A stretch of DNA of 64,000 nt. It comes from Nocardia mangyaensis (GTDB taxonomy: Bacteria; Actinomycetota; Actinomycetes; Mycobacteriales; Mycobacteriaceae). How positions within the stretch are numbered: position 1 is the first letter of the stretch; every line of letters starts with the position of its first letter. Below the pieces are notes generated by a model that saw only the letters and a list, made by a program, of their open reading frames with translations, did not search any database and was not told the DNA's origin. The position numbers and the translations under genes were made by a program. Location: NCBI RefSeq assembly GCF_001886715.1, contig NZ_CP018082.1, positions 682,001 to 746,000 on the forward strand. The letters run 5' to 3'. Shown here one piece after another: positions 52,534 to 61,116 of this stretch.

Positions 52534-52630
52534 ATTCGACGACACGATCGCCGCGCTCACCCATCAGGTCAGCTCGCCGGCCCCTTCGCCGTCACACCAC
52601 TGCGGCACCACTCCGAGCCGAGCCCGCCGC

Positions 52631-52657
52631 CGTCAGCTGTTCAACCGTGCGGTCAGC
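52631..52657. repeat. 27-bp direct repeat left of hipBA
   Basis: This sequence matches 54333-54359 with one mismatch in 27 bases (it reads CGTCAGCTGTTCAACCGTGC and on; the other copy has C for T at the eighth base). The right copy is the last eight codons and stop of the DinB-fold gene at 54335. The left copy has no gene attached. This resembles an attachment-site duplication around hipBA. Confidence 0.6.
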
Positions 52658-52673
52658 CCCGTGGACGCAGGGG

Positions 52674-52738
52674 TGATTCATATACAGACCTGATTCATAT
52701 ATAGATCTTCTGAGAACCTTCTACTCATGATTGATATA
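52674..52738 (+). promoter_or_regulatory. hipBA promoter-operator region
   Basis: TGATTCATATA occurs exactly at 52674-52684 and 52691-52701 (17-bp period), and as TGATTGATATA at 52728-52738. The stretch is AT-rich in contrast to its surroundings. HipB proteins bind such repeated operators before their own gene. A TAAGAT hexamer (52763-52768), seven bases before the hipB ATG, may be the -10 element of a leaderless transcript. Confidence 0.55.
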
Positions 52739-52774
52739 CCGATCATTCCGAGGACTACTTGCTAAGATCGTTAT

Positions 52775-53017
52775 ATGGATCAGATGCGTGCGGTCACCTC
52801 AGTCGAGTTCGGCCAGGCCGTGCGCCGCGCACGGGAGCGACGCGGTCTGCATCAAGCGGACCTCGCCGAGAGGCTGGGCATCACGAGGATGACCGTGTCG
52901 CGACTGGAACGAGGGGGTCCGGTCAGTATGGAAACAGCCATTCGGGCACTGTCCGAGTGCGGCTACGAGACTGTGGTCGTACCCAAGTTCAGCCGGGTCA
53001 CCGTCGAGGGGCGGTGA
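52775..53017 (+). CDS. hipB: HipB-type antitoxin, XRE helix-turn-helix
   Basis: The 80-residue single-domain protein has the helix-turn-helix GLHQADLAERLGITRMTVSRLERGG and a following dimerisation helix, ending in a beta strand (YETVVVPKFSRVTVEGR). It neutralises HipA and represses the operon. The ATG at 52775 is used; another in frame is at 52784. Its last 29 bases recur exactly at 56992-57020. HipA starts 4 bp after its stop codon. Confidence 0.9.
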   Translation: MDQMRAVTSVEFGQAVRRARERRGLHQADLAERLGITRMTVSRLERGGPVSMETAIRALSECGYETVVVPKFSRVTVEGR

Positions 53018-53021
53018 CCCA

Positions 53022-54293
53022 GTGTCCCGCAGAAAGCCCCCCGGTCTGGACATGTGGTTGTACGGGCATCGCGTCGCTCGCCTCACCGAACCGGGCACCT
53101 ACCGATACAAGCTCGAGTTCACCGACGAAGCGCTGGATGTTTTCGGCCAGGGAGCGCGGGTACTTTCGCTCGCATTGCCTTTCGGCACCAAGGCGGTCGT
53201 CGACAAGAGCGGGGCGGGTGGTCGACCAGTGTCCGCGTTCTTGGAAGGGCTTCTCCCCGAAGGGAATCTCCGCCGCCATCTCGCGGCGAGTCTCGGGGTC
53301 ACGGTCATCGACAAGCTGGAGCTTCTACGAGCAGTTGGGGCTGAATGTGCGGGTGCGGTGCAATTCCTCCCCGAAGGCGAAGAGCCGTCGGCCGGGACGA
53401 TCAGGGAGCTCGCCGACGACGAGGTGAACCGGCTCGTGGCCGATCTCCCCACCTACCACCTCCCCGAGGGGGCGGTGCCACAGGCATCGCTGGCCGGAAT
53501 TCAGGACAAGGTGTTGCTGGTTGCGCGACCGGATGGTTCCTGGGGGTGGCCCGAAGGTGGGGCGGTGTCGTCACACATCATCAAGCCTGAACCGCTGGGT
53601 GGTGCGGCGGTGCCGCATCTCATTCAGACCGAACATTGGGCGATGTCTGTCGGTCGTTCTGCGGGTCTCGGTGCCGCCCAGACCGCTGTCGAATCCTTCG
53701 ACGGGCGGAGCGCTCTCGTTGTTGCCCGCTACGACCGGACCCACGACGGAGGAAGGCTGCACCAAGAAGATTTCTGTCAGGCGCTCGGGTTGGACCCGGA
53801 CGCGAAGTATGAAAGTACCGCTGAATCCGAACGCCTCGGGTCCAGGTTGGGCCGCCTCGCGTCCGTGGCGGCCGACCGTGCGATCGATCCCCAAGCGTTC
53901 CGCGTCGACCTGCTGTCGGCGGTGACCTTCAACGTCATCATGGGCAATGGTGACGCCCATTCGAAGAACTACTCCCTGCTGCTCGGCCGCCGCGGCGAAG
54001 TTTCACTGGCGCCACTGTATGACTCCGCGCCGGTCATGTATCTGGACCCTCGATTCAAAGGGACGGGCCACATCATCAACGGGCGCACCAGCATCGAGAG
54101 TGTCGACGAAGCCGATCTCGTGGCGGAGGCCCGTTCGTGGGGGCTGGCGCCGCGAGTCGCGCAGGAAACGGTCCGGTCCGTGATGGCGAGGGTGTGGGAC
54201 GCCGCGCACTCGATCGACCTGCCGCCCGGCGCCGAGCAGGTCTCCGACAAGCTCGAAGCTCTGTGGGTTCGGCGCCATTGGGTTGGGCCATGA
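53022..54293 (+). CDS. hipA: HipA-type serine/threonine-kinase toxin
   Basis: The 423-residue product has an N-terminal HipA domain (MWLYGHRVARL, FLEGLLPEG) and then a PI3K-like kinase fold. The phosphate-loop region is SLAGIQDKVLLV, the ATP-binding Lys is in SSHIIKPEP, the catalytic loop is MGNGDAHSKNYSLL, and the metal-binding Asp is in LAPLYDSAP. In E. coli HipA phosphorylates glutamyl-tRNA synthetase and triggers persistence; the target here is unknown. The gene is intact and paired with hipB, so the module can be functional. Confidence 0.92.
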   Translation: MSRRKPPGLDMWLYGHRVARLTEPGTYRYKLEFTDEALDVFGQGARVLSLALPFGTKAVVDKSGAGGRPVSAFLEGLLPEGNLRRHLAASLGVTVIDKLELLRAVGAECAGAVQFLPEGEEPSAGTIRELADDEVNRLVADLPTYHLPEGAVPQASLAGIQDKVLLVARPDGSWGWPEGGAVSSHIIKPEPLGGAAVPHLIQTEHWAMSVGRSAGLGAAQTAVESFDGRSALVVARYDRTHDGGRLHQEDFCQALGLDPDAKYESTAESERLGSRLGRLASVAADRAIDPQAFRVDLLSAVTFNVIMGNGDAHSKNYSLLLGRRGEVSLAPLYDSAPVMYLDPRFKGTGHIINGRTSIESVDEADLVAEARSWGLAPRVAQETVRSVMARVWDAAHSIDLPPGAEQVSDKLEALWVRRHWVGP

Positions 54294-54332
54294 GGATCAT
54301 GAGGACCCGAAGCTTCCACCCGTGGCCATGGA

Positions 54333-54359
54333 CGTCAGCCGTTCAACCGTGCGGTCAGC
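54333..54359. repeat. 27-bp direct repeat right of hipBA, inside the DinB-fold gene end
   Basis: This is the second copy of the repeat at 52631-52657 (26 of 27 bases equal). It comprises the final codons and stop of the gene at 54335-54961. Only hipBA lies between the two copies (about 1.7 kb). Confidence 0.6.
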
Positions 54360-54961
54360 TCGGGGAGGCCGGGGCCGCGCAGTTCGGACAGCGCGGTGGT
54401 GCGTCCGCTCACGCCGAGTAGGAGCGACAGTGCGGGTCCGGTGACCTCGGGGCCGTCCCCGAGGGTGAGGTCGGCGTCGTCGGCGATCAGGCGCAGGCCG
54501 GCGACGTGTTCCTTGGCGCCACCCATCGACTTTCCGGTACGGACCTGGAGTCGGAGGGCGCGATCGATCGCCTCGATCGGGTAGGTGCCGACGGTGCCGA
54601 GCGGGCGGCGGATGTCCTCGCCGTGCACCACGGATTCGACGAGTCGCGTGTCCGCCGGTGCGGGCGGGCCGGAGGTGCGGTCGGCGACCGCACGGAATCG
54701 GGCGAGCATCTGCGCCGCCGTGCCCAGCTCGCGTTCGACGCCGTTGCGGTTGTCCCGGTCGAAATCGAAGCGGGCGGCGATCATTCCGCGGAGGAAGCCG
54801 AGCTTGGTGGTGAGGGCGGTCGAGATCTGGTGGGCCACTACGTCACGCACGGTCCACCCCGGGCACAGCGACGGGGTGTCCCAGCGCGCCTCGTCGATGC
54901 CTTCGAGGTATTCGATCAGCGCGTACCGCTCGGCGTGCACCAGTGGCCAGACGTCGGACAT
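54335..54961 (-). CDS. DinB-fold / mycothiol-dependent maleylpyruvate isomerase-like protein 2
   Basis: The 208-residue protein has the TIGR03083-type N-terminal block: WDTPSLCPGWTVRDVVAHQI with the first ligand-type His. The second is LVESVVHGEDIRRPLG, and a C-terminal SCP-like region follows (LRLIADDADLTLGDG, LLLGVSGRTTAL). It is probably a mycothiol- or metal-dependent enzyme; substrate unknown. It is distinct from the protein at 32734. Its 3' end is the duplicated 27-bp element by hipA. Confidence 0.85.
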   Translation of the reverse strand: MSDVWPLVHAERYALIEYLEGIDEARWDTPSLCPGWTVRDVVAHQISTALTTKLGFLRGMIAARFDFDRDNRNGVERELGTAAQMLARFRAVADRTSGPPAPADTRLVESVVHGEDIRRPLGTVGTYPIEAIDRALRLQVRTGKSMGGAKEHVAGLRLIADDADLTLGDGPEVTGPALSLLLGVSGRTTALSELRGPGLPELTARLNG

Positions 54962-55156
54962 GGCATTCCTTTCGTCGATCAGCGGAAGTAGTGATGATCC
55001 TGCACCCAGCGGGCCTGCGGCGACGAGACCGCCCTCGACGTTGCGCAGCGCCTACAGGCGAACTCGCCATCGCAAGGTCGATTTCCGTGGCGCCGGAATA
55101 CAACTCGGCGCGACCCGGTTCTAACCGATGAAATACTCATAGACAGTTAGTGGGTT

Positions 55157-56308
55157 GTGGCTGTGCGCGGAGCGAATCTCGCCTGGGCCGGACTGGCGGC
55201 GATGACCGTGTCGTTCGGACTGAACTTCACCATGGGCGTGTTCTTCGCCCCGACCGCCGCCGCGTACGGCATCTCGGCGAACGCACTGGCGGTGGCCGCC
55301 GCCCTGGGCACCGCGGTCACCGGACTCGCCCAGCCGGGTATCGGCAGCCTGCTCGATCGGCTGGGGCCCAAGCACGTGTTGATCGGCGGGCTCACCCTGA
55401 TCTCGAGCAGCTATCTGGTGCTGGCGACGGTCACTACGACCTGGCAATTCGTCACGGCCTACATGGTGCTCGGCGGCCTCGGCTTCGCCGCTTCGTCCAC
55501 GCTCACCGTGACAACCCTGCTCGGGCGGGCGCACGGTGCTCAGGCCGGACCCGCCGTGGCGCGGGCCGCGATCGGCATCAACGTGGGCCAGCTGATCACG
55601 CCGTGGGTGGCGACGACATTGTTCGATCCCATCGGCGTACGGGGCACCTTCGCCCTGCTCGGCGCGATCGGCCTGGCCGCCACCGTCGTCCTGTGGCTGT
55701 GGTTACCCGCCGATCAGCGGGCCGGCGCCCAGGCCGGCGCGAGGCAGTCGCTGGTTGGCCGGTGGAAAGTGCTGGTGTCGTTCGGTTTACACGCGTCGAC
55801 CCTGTACGTAGTGGTGCTGATGCTGCCGAAACACGCGGTGGATCAGGGCTGGTCGGTGGCCGGTGCGGGCCGGCTCGTGGCGGTGGCCGCACTCTCTGCC
55901 GGGCTGACCTCGGCGGTGATGGCGCGACTGCTGCGGCGCTATCCACCGGAATCGCTGCTGCAAGTGCTGTATTCAGTGCGTCTGGCCGCGCTGCTGCCCG
56001 CGGTGTTCGTGCCGGGCGGGCAGGCCCTGATCGTGGTGGCTGTCCTGTTCGGCATCGCCTCCTTCCCCGTCATCCCGCTGACCATGGCGATCCTGTCGCG
56101 CGGCCTCGATCCGGTGCGGATGGGCCGCACGCTCGCGCCGGCCTGGGTGATCCACCAGTTCGCCGCGGCCGCTGGGCTCGGCGTCGCCGCCGCCGTGCAC
56201 GCCCTCACCGACAGCTACCGCGGCTATTTCGCCCTCGGCCTGGTGTTCACCATCGCCGCCACTGTCCTCATCACCCCGGTGCGCAGCCGCGAGCCGGTCA
56301 CTGTCTGA
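55157..56308 (+). CDS. MFS transporter
   Basis: The 383-residue transporter of about 12 helices begins WAGLAAMTVSFGLNFTMGVF. It has motif-A-like GSLLDRLGPKHVLIGG and an Ala/Gly-rich second half. The GTG at 55157 has only a weak Shine-Dalgarno sequence. A helix pattern like this is common in monocarboxylate/oxalate-type and drug-type MFS proteins, so the substrate is open. An HD-domain gene follows after 13 bp. Confidence 0.85.
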   Translation: MAVRGANLAWAGLAAMTVSFGLNFTMGVFFAPTAAAYGISANALAVAAALGTAVTGLAQPGIGSLLDRLGPKHVLIGGLTLISSSYLVLATVTTTWQFVTAYMVLGGLGFAASSTLTVTTLLGRAHGAQAGPAVARAAIGINVGQLITPWVATTLFDPIGVRGTFALLGAIGLAATVVLWLWLPADQRAGAQAGARQSLVGRWKVLVSFGLHASTLYVVVLMLPKHAVDQGWSVAGAGRLVAVAALSAGLTSAVMARLLRRYPPESLLQVLYSVRLAALLPAVFVPGGQALIVVAVLFGIASFPVIPLTMAILSRGLDPVRMGRTLAPAWVIHQFAAAAGLGVAAAVHALTDSYRGYFALGLVFTIAATVLITPVRSREPVTV

Positions 56309-56321
56309 AAGGAACCACCCG

Positions 56322-56950
56322 ATGTCCGATCTTCCGTCGATTCCGGATTCCCCGTTGGTCGCCGAGGCCACCGAGCTGGTCCGCGCCGCGGCGAGCCCCT
56401 GATTTACCACCACTCACGGCGCGTCTACTACTTCGGCGAGCTGCGCGGCACGGCCGCCGGCCTGAACTACGATCCCGAAATCCTCTACGTGTCGGCCATG
56501 TTCCACGATCTCGGCCTGACCCAGCACTACCGAATCGACCACCAGCGCTTCGAGATCGACGGCGCCGATGAGGCTCGCCGCTTCCTGCGCGCCCATGGCA
56601 TCGCCGATTCCCTGGCCGAGCTGGCCTGGACCGGTATCGCCCTGCACACCACGCCGCAGATCCCGCTGCGTATGGCACCGGAGATCGCGCTGGTCACCCG
56701 TGGTGTCGAACTCGACGTGCTCGGTATCGGCTACGACGCGATCACCGCCGACCAGCGCGCAGCGGTGCTCGCCGAACATCCACGCCCCGACTTCAAACGC
56801 CAGATCCTGGCCGCCTTCACCGACGGCCTCCCCGACCGACCCGACACCACCTTCGGCAATGTCAAAGCCGATGTCCTGACTCATTTCGTCCCGGGCTTCC
56901 GCCGCGGTGACTTCGTCGAGGTCATTCAGAACTCCCCCTGGTCCGAGTAG
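56322..56950 (+). pseudogene. HD-domain phosphohydrolase gene with one frameshift
   Basis: The ATG at 56322 (AAAGGA upstream) opens 26 codons (IPDSPLVAEATELVRAAAS) that end at TGA 56400-56402. In the next frame, coding continues EPLIYHHSRRVYYFGELRG and YVSAMFHDLGLTQHY with the HD metal ligands, then ELAWTGIALHTTPQIP to the stop codon at 56950. Adding one G near 56394 restores a 209-residue protein. The frame after the break is well kept, so the lesion is recent or a sequencing error. The family is HD-domain proteins of the cyanamide-hydratase-like type. Confidence 0.78.
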
Positions 56951-56956
56951 TGCCAA

Positions 56957-57023
56957 TCGGTGTCGGAGTGTGGCTGCGAGGCTGGTCGTGGCCAAGTTCA
57001 GCCGGGTCACCGTCGAGGGGAAG
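56957..57023 (+). pseudogene. remnant of a hipB 3' end
   Basis: The bases 56992-57020 are identical to 52983-53011, the end of hipB. Similarity continues upstream (GGAGTGTGGCTGCGAG against CGAGTGCGGCTACGAG), with a 2-base deletion that breaks the frame. No helix-turn-helix part and no hipA follow. It is the tail of a second, lost hipB-like gene or of a duplication of this one. Confidence 0.65.
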
Positions 57024-57078
57024 TGGCACGGTGCCTCCTTCCTGATTCGGCCTCGGCTGTCCAGGAACACCGATGCGC

Positions 57079-58713
57079 TCACCAGCCGATCTGGCTGATG
57101 GTCGACCAGAGATCGCATCGGTGCGCCGGGGAGAACGAATCGCTCAGGGCGATGCGGTCGCGGCTGAGTTCGAGCGTGGTCGGGGTGGTGGTGGGCCAGG
57201 GTGCCAGGGTGGGTGTTTCCGGGCTGCCGGTGTGGGCGAAGTGCGCCCAGCTCTGCTGGATGTGCTGGGAGAGCCGGTCCGCGTCCGGGGGGAGCGGGAT
57301 CGGCACGCCCATCAGCGCGGAGAAGACGTAGGGGATCTCCGCGGCGTGAAAGGCGCCTGGTAGCAACGGATTCTGACCCAGCGGTGCGTCGTTGAACCGG
57401 TACTGCCACACCTGGCCGCCACCACGGCGGGCCGCTTCGGTGGTGAACAGCGCGGGGCAGGCGAAGAAGCCGTCGGTGATGACCTGCTGCTTGGCCGCGG
57501 CGGGAGTGTCGAAGTCGGCCACCGGGTAACGGGCGAGGACTCGGTCGCTGTGGTCGCCGAACGAACTCAGTGCCCAGTCCAGGTACTCGGCCGCGGTGGG
57601 AACAGCGCCGCGCGCGTAGTCGAGCAGTGCGACGAAGGTCGCGCCTTCGTCGGCGTTGCTGCCGACAATGAGGGGAATCGCCCTGGCCACCCCGGTGGCC
57701 AGGGCGTCTTCCGGGGTGCTGGTGACGACCACCCCGTCGCGGACCGGAGTCCACGTAGCGTCCATGGTGTTCAGCATCGTGGTCGGGGAGCTCAGCAGCC
57801 GGTCGACCGGCATTTCGCGCAGGCATCGAAGCCGGGTGGTGAAATCGCCGCAGCCGAGGCTCGACGCGTAGTCGGCTGATCGCTGGTAGGCGCGGTCCAC
57901 GGTCGGCGGCACGAGGGGGCTGCGGGCGCAGGCGCCGCTTTGGATGATGGCTTTGGTGAAGAGGCCGCGTGCGGTGGGCGAGGCGAGCTGCGTGCACACA
58001 CTCATCCCACCCGCGGACTCGCCGAAAAGGGTGACGTTGCCGGGATCTCCACCGAACGCGGCCGCGTTGTCCTGGATCCAGCGCAGTGCGGCCTGCTGGT
58101 CGAGGGTGCCGTAGGTGCCGGTGATGCCGCCGTCGTCCGTGGCGAGTTCGGGCAGGGCGAGGAATCCGAACGGCCCGACCCGGTAGTTGGGGATGGCGAC
58201 GATCACCTGTCCGTCCCGGACGAGCCGGGCGGGCGAGTCGTACTGGGCGTTGGAGCCGAGCACGAACCCGCCCCCGTAGAGCCACACCATGACGGGAAGT
58301 GTTGTCCCCGAGGCATGTTCGGGCACATAGACATCGATGGTCAGGCAGTCTTCGCTCGACGGCTGCAACGCGGGTACATGGGGCAGCGGTGCCGACTGTG
58401 GGCACTGGGGCCCGTGCGCGGTGGCGGGGCGAACCCCCTCCCACGGCGGCACCGGTTGCGGCGGGGCGAACCGGTGCGGACCCGCGGTCGAGGCCGCGAA
58501 TGGCACGCCGAGATACTGGATGATGCCCGCGGACCGCATGCCGTGGATCGCGCCGCCGGTGACGGTCGTCGTCAGTTCGGTGGCCTGGTCACCGGGTGCG
58601 GCCCGCGGGGCGGGCGCGGTGAATACCAGCGCGCTGGCCAGTCCGACAACACCGGCGACCGCGAGAATCCGCGCCGGCCATCGACGCCCGGAGATGGCGG
58701 TGACGATCCGCAT
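57079..58713 (-). CDS. secreted type B carboxylesterase
   Basis: The 544-residue product starts at the ATG at 58713, with GGGAG five bases upstream. Signal peptide: MRIVTAISGRRWPARILAVA to about PAPRAAPG. Carboxylesterase B motifs are SSEDCLTIDVYVPEHA, the oxyanion hole in WLYGGGFVLGS, nucleophile Ser in LFGESAGGMSVCTQ, Glu in VGSNADEGATF and His in FHAAEIPYVF. Exported lipid or ester hydrolase. The MarR gene lies just upstream on the same strand, with a palindromic operator in between. Confidence 0.92.
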   Translation of the reverse strand: MRIVTAISGRRWPARILAVAGVVGLASALVFTAPAPRAAPGDQATELTTTVTGGAIHGMRSAGIIQYLGVPFAASTAGPHRFAPPQPVPPWEGVRPATAHGPQCPQSAPLPHVPALQPSSEDCLTIDVYVPEHASGTTLPVMVWLYGGGFVLGSNAQYDSPARLVRDGQVIVAIPNYRVGPFGFLALPELATDDGGITGTYGTLDQQAALRWIQDNAAAFGGDPGNVTLFGESAGGMSVCTQLASPTARGLFTKAIIQSGACARSPLVPPTVDRAYQRSADYASSLGCGDFTTRLRCLREMPVDRLLSSPTTMLNTMDATWTPVRDGVVVTSTPEDALATGVARAIPLIVGSNADEGATFVALLDYARGAVPTAAEYLDWALSSFGDHSDRVLARYPVADFDTPAAAKQQVITDGFFACPALFTTEAARRGGGQVWQYRFNDAPLGQNPLLPGAFHAAEIPYVFSALMGVPIPLPPDADRLSQHIQQSWAHFAHTGSPETPTLAPWPTTTPTTLELSRDRIALSDSFSPAHRCDLWSTISQIGW

Positions 58714-58735
58714 GTGCACTCCCACAGTAGATATA

Positions 58736-58750
58736 CTTTTGAAACAAAAG
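58736..58750. promoter_or_regulatory. probable MarR operator upstream of the esterase
   Basis: CTTTTG-AAA-CAAAAG is a perfect inverted repeat (6-bp arms, 3-bp centre) beginning 23 bp before the esterase start codon, within an AT-rich patch (ATATACTTTTGAAAC). The upstream neighbour is a MarR regulator gene, the likely binder. Confidence 0.55.
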
Positions 58751-58821
58751 CATCGTAGGTGGGGCCGTCAGGGAATGGGGGCGTTTTCGGGCGAGATCGT
58801 CGGGGAGGCAACGCGTCGCGT

Positions 58822-59292
58822 TCACGAACCCAAGGCGGTGAGTAGACGCCGCAGCGCCGGAAGCGATGACTCGAGTGCGCGTCGGTCATCGGCAGGTAAT
58901 CCGTCCAGGGTTTCGCGCAACAGTGCGGCACTGGCCCGGTCGTAGCGATCGAGGAGCCCGCGCGCCCGCGTCGACGCCACCAGCAGTGCCCCGCGTCCGT
59001 CGGCCTGGAGCGGGCGGCGCTCGATGAGATCCGCCGCCGTCATGGTTCGAAGAAGGTTGCTGATGGTGGACTGCGCGACCTCGAGTTCCCTCGCCGCCTG
59101 GCTCGGTGACAAGCCGCCGGTGGCGACGAGCAGCCGCAGCAACTCGATCTGCGATTCGGGAAGATCGGGCAGCCCCTCCGCGGCCCGGGTCCGCCGCAGA
59201 ACCGCCCGTCGCAGCGGCCCGAGCAGGGCACTGAGCTGTGCCTCGAGCGGGGCCAGCGCCATGGATTCGAGGCGGTCGGTGCGAATGTCCAC
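58822..59292 (-). CDS. MarR-family transcriptional regulator
   Basis: The 156-residue protein has a winged helix: LPESQIELLRLLVATGGLSP, recognition part QAARELEVAQSTISNLLRTM and wing RRPLQADGRGALLVAS. The start is GTG 59292 or the ATG at 59262. It lies upstream of and in the same direction as the secreted esterase and probably represses it through the palindrome at 58736. Confidence 0.9.
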   Translation of the reverse strand: MDIRTDRLESMALAPLEAQLSALLGPLRRAVLRRTRAAEGLPDLPESQIELLRLLVATGGLSPSQAARELEVAQSTISNLLRTMTAADLIERRPLQADGRGALLVASTRARGLLDRYDRASAALLRETLDGLPADDRRALESSLPALRRLLTALGS

Positions 59293-59366
59293 CCGCCCAT
59301 TCTGCCCGGACCGCTAGCACCCGCCTGTCCGCATGCGGGAACGGTCCAGCGATCGCCGGTAGCAGT

Positions 59367-60014
59367 TCAGTACTCGAGGTCGGCCCAGTTCAGAGTGAGG
59401 GGGAAGGGGTGGCCCAGCTCGATCTGGGGATGGACGGTCGGAGACCACTCGCTGACGAGTGCGTACTGGCGCGGCCGCAGCGGTGTGACTCCGGTCGGCA
59501 GGTCGGTGGGCGTCGCCAGGACGTAGGTCAAGATGGTGTCGATGCGGCGACCTTCGCGGTCCAGGAGTATCTCCCAGTACTCGCTGATCCCGGCTTCGGC
59601 ATAGCGGGCCTGTTTGGTCAGCATCTGGCCGATGTGGTTGGACGGGGACAGCACTTCGCCGACGATGACGACGTCCTCGGCGAAGATGGGAGTCCATGGT
59701 TCGTCGGGACAGTGGTAGACCATGAAATCCGGGGTCAGAAAGTCGTCCTTGGTACGACTCAGGAAGACATTGGTCTCGGTGTCCACCTGCCAGCATTCGC
59801 CGGGGAGGGCTTTCATGCTGCGTCGCGCGGCGTTCTCCAGTGCGTTGCGCAGGCGAGTAGCGAAGCGTTGGTGCTCTGGCGGGCCGGTGCGAACCCAGAC
59901 CGGATGCCCTTTGACCAGTTCGATACGTTCCGACTGGTCGGGGGGCAGGGCGTTCAACTCGGCCCAGGTCATCCGATCGGGCAGGTGGGGAAGCTCCGTT
60001 GACGGATTCGACAT
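59367..60014 (-). CDS. Uma2-family (DUF820) nuclease-like protein
   Basis: The 215-residue protein has a PD-(D/E)xK restriction-endonuclease-like fold. Family blocks are LVKGHPVWVRTGPPEHQRFA, the putative metal ligand Asp in FLTPDFMVYHCPDEP, VVIVGEVLSPSN with the Glu, and KQARYAEAGISEYWEI. The ATG at 60014 is chosen because GAGGAGGG lies six bases upstream; the ATG at 60020 would leave no space. Role unknown; Uma2 genes are often multicopy. A 75-bp repeat lies 30 bp upstream. Confidence 0.83.
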   Translation of the reverse strand: MSNPSTELPHLPDRMTWAELNALPPDQSERIELVKGHPVWVRTGPPEHQRFATRLRNALENAARRSMKALPGECWQVDTETNVFLSRTKDDFLTPDFMVYHCPDEPWTPIFAEDVVIVGEVLSPSNHIGQMLTKQARYAEAGISEYWEILLDREGRRIDTILTYVLATPTDLPTGVTPLRPRQYALVSEWSPTVHPQIELGHPFPLTLNWADLEY

Positions 60015-60043
60015 CGTCATCCCTCCTCGCGCCAGACGAACTC

Positions 60044-60119
60044 TGGTGCCCTCGGCAGGGCACACAAAACATGACCAACCGGAAAACGCCTGGTCATAGC
60101 TGGTCACTACTCGATCTGA
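60044..60119. repeat. 75-bp dispersed repeat, copy A
   Basis: The block from TGGTGCCCTCGGCAGG through AACCGGAAAACGCCTGG to TCGATCT is repeated in the same orientation at 63613-63687, with about 85 percent identity by eye and one 1-base gap. It contains the hairpin GTGCCCT-CGGC-AGGGCAC. On the minus strand this would be in the 5' leader of the Uma2-family gene. Confidence 0.65.
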
Positions 60120-60219
60120 GTGTAGCGTTCTGTTGGGGTGGTCGCGCGACCGAGATCGTCGCGACCTTCGGCTCGCCGCCGCCGACCTGATCGGCGAACT
60201 TTCCGTCGGCCATCAAAGC

Positions 60220-61116
60220 TCACACGGGCGGGGTCGTCCACAAGGCGCTGATCGGGACGCCGGACATGCCGTCTCCGAAGGGGAGTTGCCGGTCGCCGCA
60301 GTAGGCGACGAAACCGGCGTGGAAGTGGTCGCCGAGTCGGCGTTGGAGGACGCGCAGGCCCCGGAAATCATCGGTGCGGATGGTTTCGGCGGCCTTGACT
60401 TCGATCGCGACGACGCGGCCTGCGTTGTCCTCGAGGATCGCATCGACTTGGTAGCCGTCGCCGTCCCGGTAGTGGTGCAGCCTGGCCATTGTCGTACTCC
60501 AAGTGAGTTGGCGGGTCAGTTCGCCGAGTACGAAGGTCTCCACGATGGCGCCGGTGGCCGCGTCGTTGGTGATACCGGTCAGGAGGTGGGCGGCGAGGCC
60601 GGAATCGGTGACGGTCAGTTTCGGCGCCGGCTGTAGTTGAGCAGTCCGCTGGTCTGTGCGGCCAGGGCAGCGACGAGGCGACGCATGTCGGAACCTCGTT
60701 GGATGTCAGCGACCTGATGCACGTCGCGTCTCATGATGTCGTCGAGGCAGGAACTGAAGAACTGGGCGCGTCGTCGGGGTGCGGTACGGCGGATAGGAAA
60801 TGGCCGGGCCGTGGGTCGCGATCAACGGCATGTTTGATCGACAGCCACAGGTCGGGACGCGCTGTACTTCGTCGATCATCATCGTGCCGGGGACGTCGGG
60901 AAAGGCTGCCGGATCGGCGGCTGCGGACGTGCGGGTCCGCACATCGTCGAGGTAGCGTTTGGTCACATCCGAGGATCCACGCAGGCATTGCTCAGCAAGG
61001 GTGCTCTTCCCGGTTTGTCGAGCGCCGTTGATGACCACGACTCGCGTGTCTTCGAGCGCCTCTTTTACCAGTTCAGAGGCCCTGATGCATGTCGCGATCC
61101 TACCCCGAGTCGTCAA
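60220..61116 (-). pseudogene. AAA ATPase with DUF4143 domain, broken and internally deleted
   Basis: From the ATG at 61116 the frame gives IRASELVKEALEDTRVVVING, the Walker A GARQTGKSTLA and the Walker B-like MMIDEVQRVP. It then drifts into other frames (LWLSIKHAVDRDPRPGHF; DVHQVADIQRGSDMRRLVAA). The C-terminal DUF4143 part is intact in a separate frame (LTVTDSGLAAHLLTG, ETFVLGELTRQLTW, VAIEVKAAETIRTDDFRGL). A stretch of roughly 50 residues between LLNYS and the TDSG motif is missing. This is a real relic, with several frameshifts and deletions. Confidence 0.82.

Noticed and set aside
50344..52560. 738-codon minus-strand frame across the DUF1254 and GAP-family genes
   Set aside because: It covers two good genes on the other strand and an intergenic stretch; no recognisable domain or ribosome site.
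301..57109. 20-bp identity between the ends of citA (301-320) and the esterase gene (57090-57109)
   Set aside because: Both code for the short C-terminal text WSTISQ in unrelated proteins, and flanks do not match. Taken as chance.
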